Below are positions 62,790 to 64,000 of a stretch of 64,000 bases of DNA, one piece after another. This DNA is from Rhyzopertha dominica (lineage: Eukaryota > Arthropoda > Insecta > Coleoptera > Bostrichidae), in the NCBI GenBank assembly GCA_025024175.1, contig QCXZ01000064.1, forward strand, positions 11,160,001 to 11,224,000. Reading direction: 5' to 3'. A program made the translations under genes and the position numbers. Within the stretch, counting starts at the first letter, position 1, and every line of letters begins with the position of its first letter. The notes under the pieces are model-generated. The model worked only from the letters and a program-made list of their open reading frames with translations. It had not been told where the DNA came from and made no database searches.

Positions 62790-64000
62790 CGATGGAAATC
62801 GACAGGCAAAAGACAGTTATCAGATTGATCAACTATCACACGCCACCTATTCGAAACCAAATCCAACCACTTACCATTACAATTTAACAATCTGTATGTT
62901 AAACTAGTTCAAGCACATTACAAAAATAAAGAAGTGGTGACGTGCTTCTATCAGACTATGAAGGAGGATCGTTACAAACGTCAATAAATCTAGTTCACCA
63001 AGTAGAACAACCAAATCATTGCTTAAGAAGATGTGCGTAGAGAGCTACCCAAAATATACCTCGTGCACATCACCATTTAAGTTAGGTGGAATGTAGACAA
63101 CCATACATAACGAGTTGTAAGAATCAAAAGTAATTTTTGATCCAACCACATTAATACAGGGGTGCGTATGCATCAAATAGCTAAAGTCAAGAGAAATACC
63201 AGAAACGAGTGCCCAATAACCAGGCAAGATACCACCACCCCGAGACAAAGCTGTGAGTGCAAAGTTTCTATCCTTCCTGAAAACAGAATAACTATTTGGG
63301 AAAAAGTTCAGAGTCATGAACTCCAGGATTGAACCAGGTCTTATTCATTGGTATAACTTGAAAAGACGATGCAAGAGCAAAATTAAAAGCGTCAAACATT
63401 CTAGTTTTCAGTCCACGTAAATTTTGATAAAACAAGGAATTTCATCACATTTAACAAAATATTTAGTTTTCAAATGTGCGAACCAGAACCAGAAAATGGC
63501 TGCCATCTATCACCGAATAATGATTGCTTGAAATGAGCATCTTCCTTCCTATTAACATTACATCTCTCCATTCAACGCAAAATGCTGAACTCCCGGGAGC
63601 TTTGCATTTACACGGTTGATACATCTTAACTCAGAGTTCGTTGGATAATCCTTCCTATTATGGGTTCCAGCAAATTTGAGGCAAGCTATGTTATTACTCA
63701 CACAAATTCTTTGGATGTGATTAAATCCGCCACACTTATTTTATGTTTCATTGTCGGTCAAATGCTTAATATATTTGGTGAAAATGGTATTTTGTTGTCT
63801 AACCAATTTTTCCTCATTATATTCTTCATTCATTCCTTCAGTCTATAGTTTCCACTCGTTGCATTGTATATGTCATAGTCTGCCTGTAATTTATTCTTAG
63901 TCACAAATTTAAGAGTGTGAGCATCTTTAGAATCAGTGCATCCAATCCAATTCCTCCATTGCTAATGCTTTTACATTTCCGAAATGAACACCAAGATCAA
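62790..64000 (-). pseudogene. Jockey-like retrotransposon relic (gag zinc knuckles and APE endonuclease)
   Basis: From the right edge on the - strand: a gag-like region with decayed zinc knuckles (CGGFNHIQRICVSNNIACLK and AGTHNRKDYP, about 63625-63740). After breaks comes an APE domain: LRGLKTRMFDAFNFALASSF (about 63360-63420), LNFFPNSYSVFRKDRNFALT, then SRGGGILPGYWALVS (about 63195-63312), then VVYIPPNLNGDVHEVYFG. This matches the jockey-clade pattern (F-D-Y-VYR-DR, SRGGGVL, VYxPP). Catalytic Glu/Asp boxes are partly degraded. It runs off the right end of the window. Confidence 0.75.

Overview
AT-rich eukaryotic DNA, almost certainly from an insect. The evidence is spliced genes with GT-AG introns (57 bp to about 12 kb), an RGK-family small GTPase whose C-terminus matches the insect form, and a dense mix of insect-type transposons (RLE and APE non-LTR retrotransposons, a Penelope-like element, IS630/Tc1/mariner and hAT elements). 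I cannot settle the insect order. There is no bacterial operon, rRNA, CRISPR array or intact virus.

Layout: 1-14.5 kb holds the last two exons of an RGK GTPase on the + strand (1707-1903 and 13814-14166), separated by an 11.9-kb intron full of transposon debris (a 134-bp palindromic element, a Tc1/mariner relic, an 890-bp hAT MITE with a perfect 8-bp target duplication, a SINE relic). 14.5-23 kb is mostly unrecognised, with scattered retrotransposon and transposase relics. 23-29 kb is a transposon cluster: copy 1 of a TAA-targeting RLE retrotransposon, relics of an RTE/CFDP2-like element, a Penelope-like relic with a GIY-YIG domain, and a fairly complete but broken Tc3-like transposase. 30.8-35 kb holds long inverted repeats, nested MITEs and a tandem array. 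40-45 kb is a second cluster: a jockey-like RT relic, RLE copy 2 abutting a second RLE family, a TIR element and a foldback Tc1/mariner MITE. 47.8-48.1 kb is a perfect TAA microsatellite of about 75 units. 51-55 kb has word-repeat hAT MITEs and another transposase relic. 59.5-60.8 kb is RLE copy 3. 61.2-62.3 kb encodes, on the - strand, a small SAM-domain protein whose four exons join in frame. 62.8-64 kb is the gag/endonuclease part of a jockey-like relic.

Only two loci look like host-type genes: Rgk and the SAM-domain gene. Almost everything else recognisable is mobile DNA. The most coherent system is the set of three young RLE retrotransposon copies, all 5'-truncated, all at TAA microsatellites and all sharing a perfect 3'-UTR hairpin. 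A second RLE family ends at the same TAA tract as copy 2.
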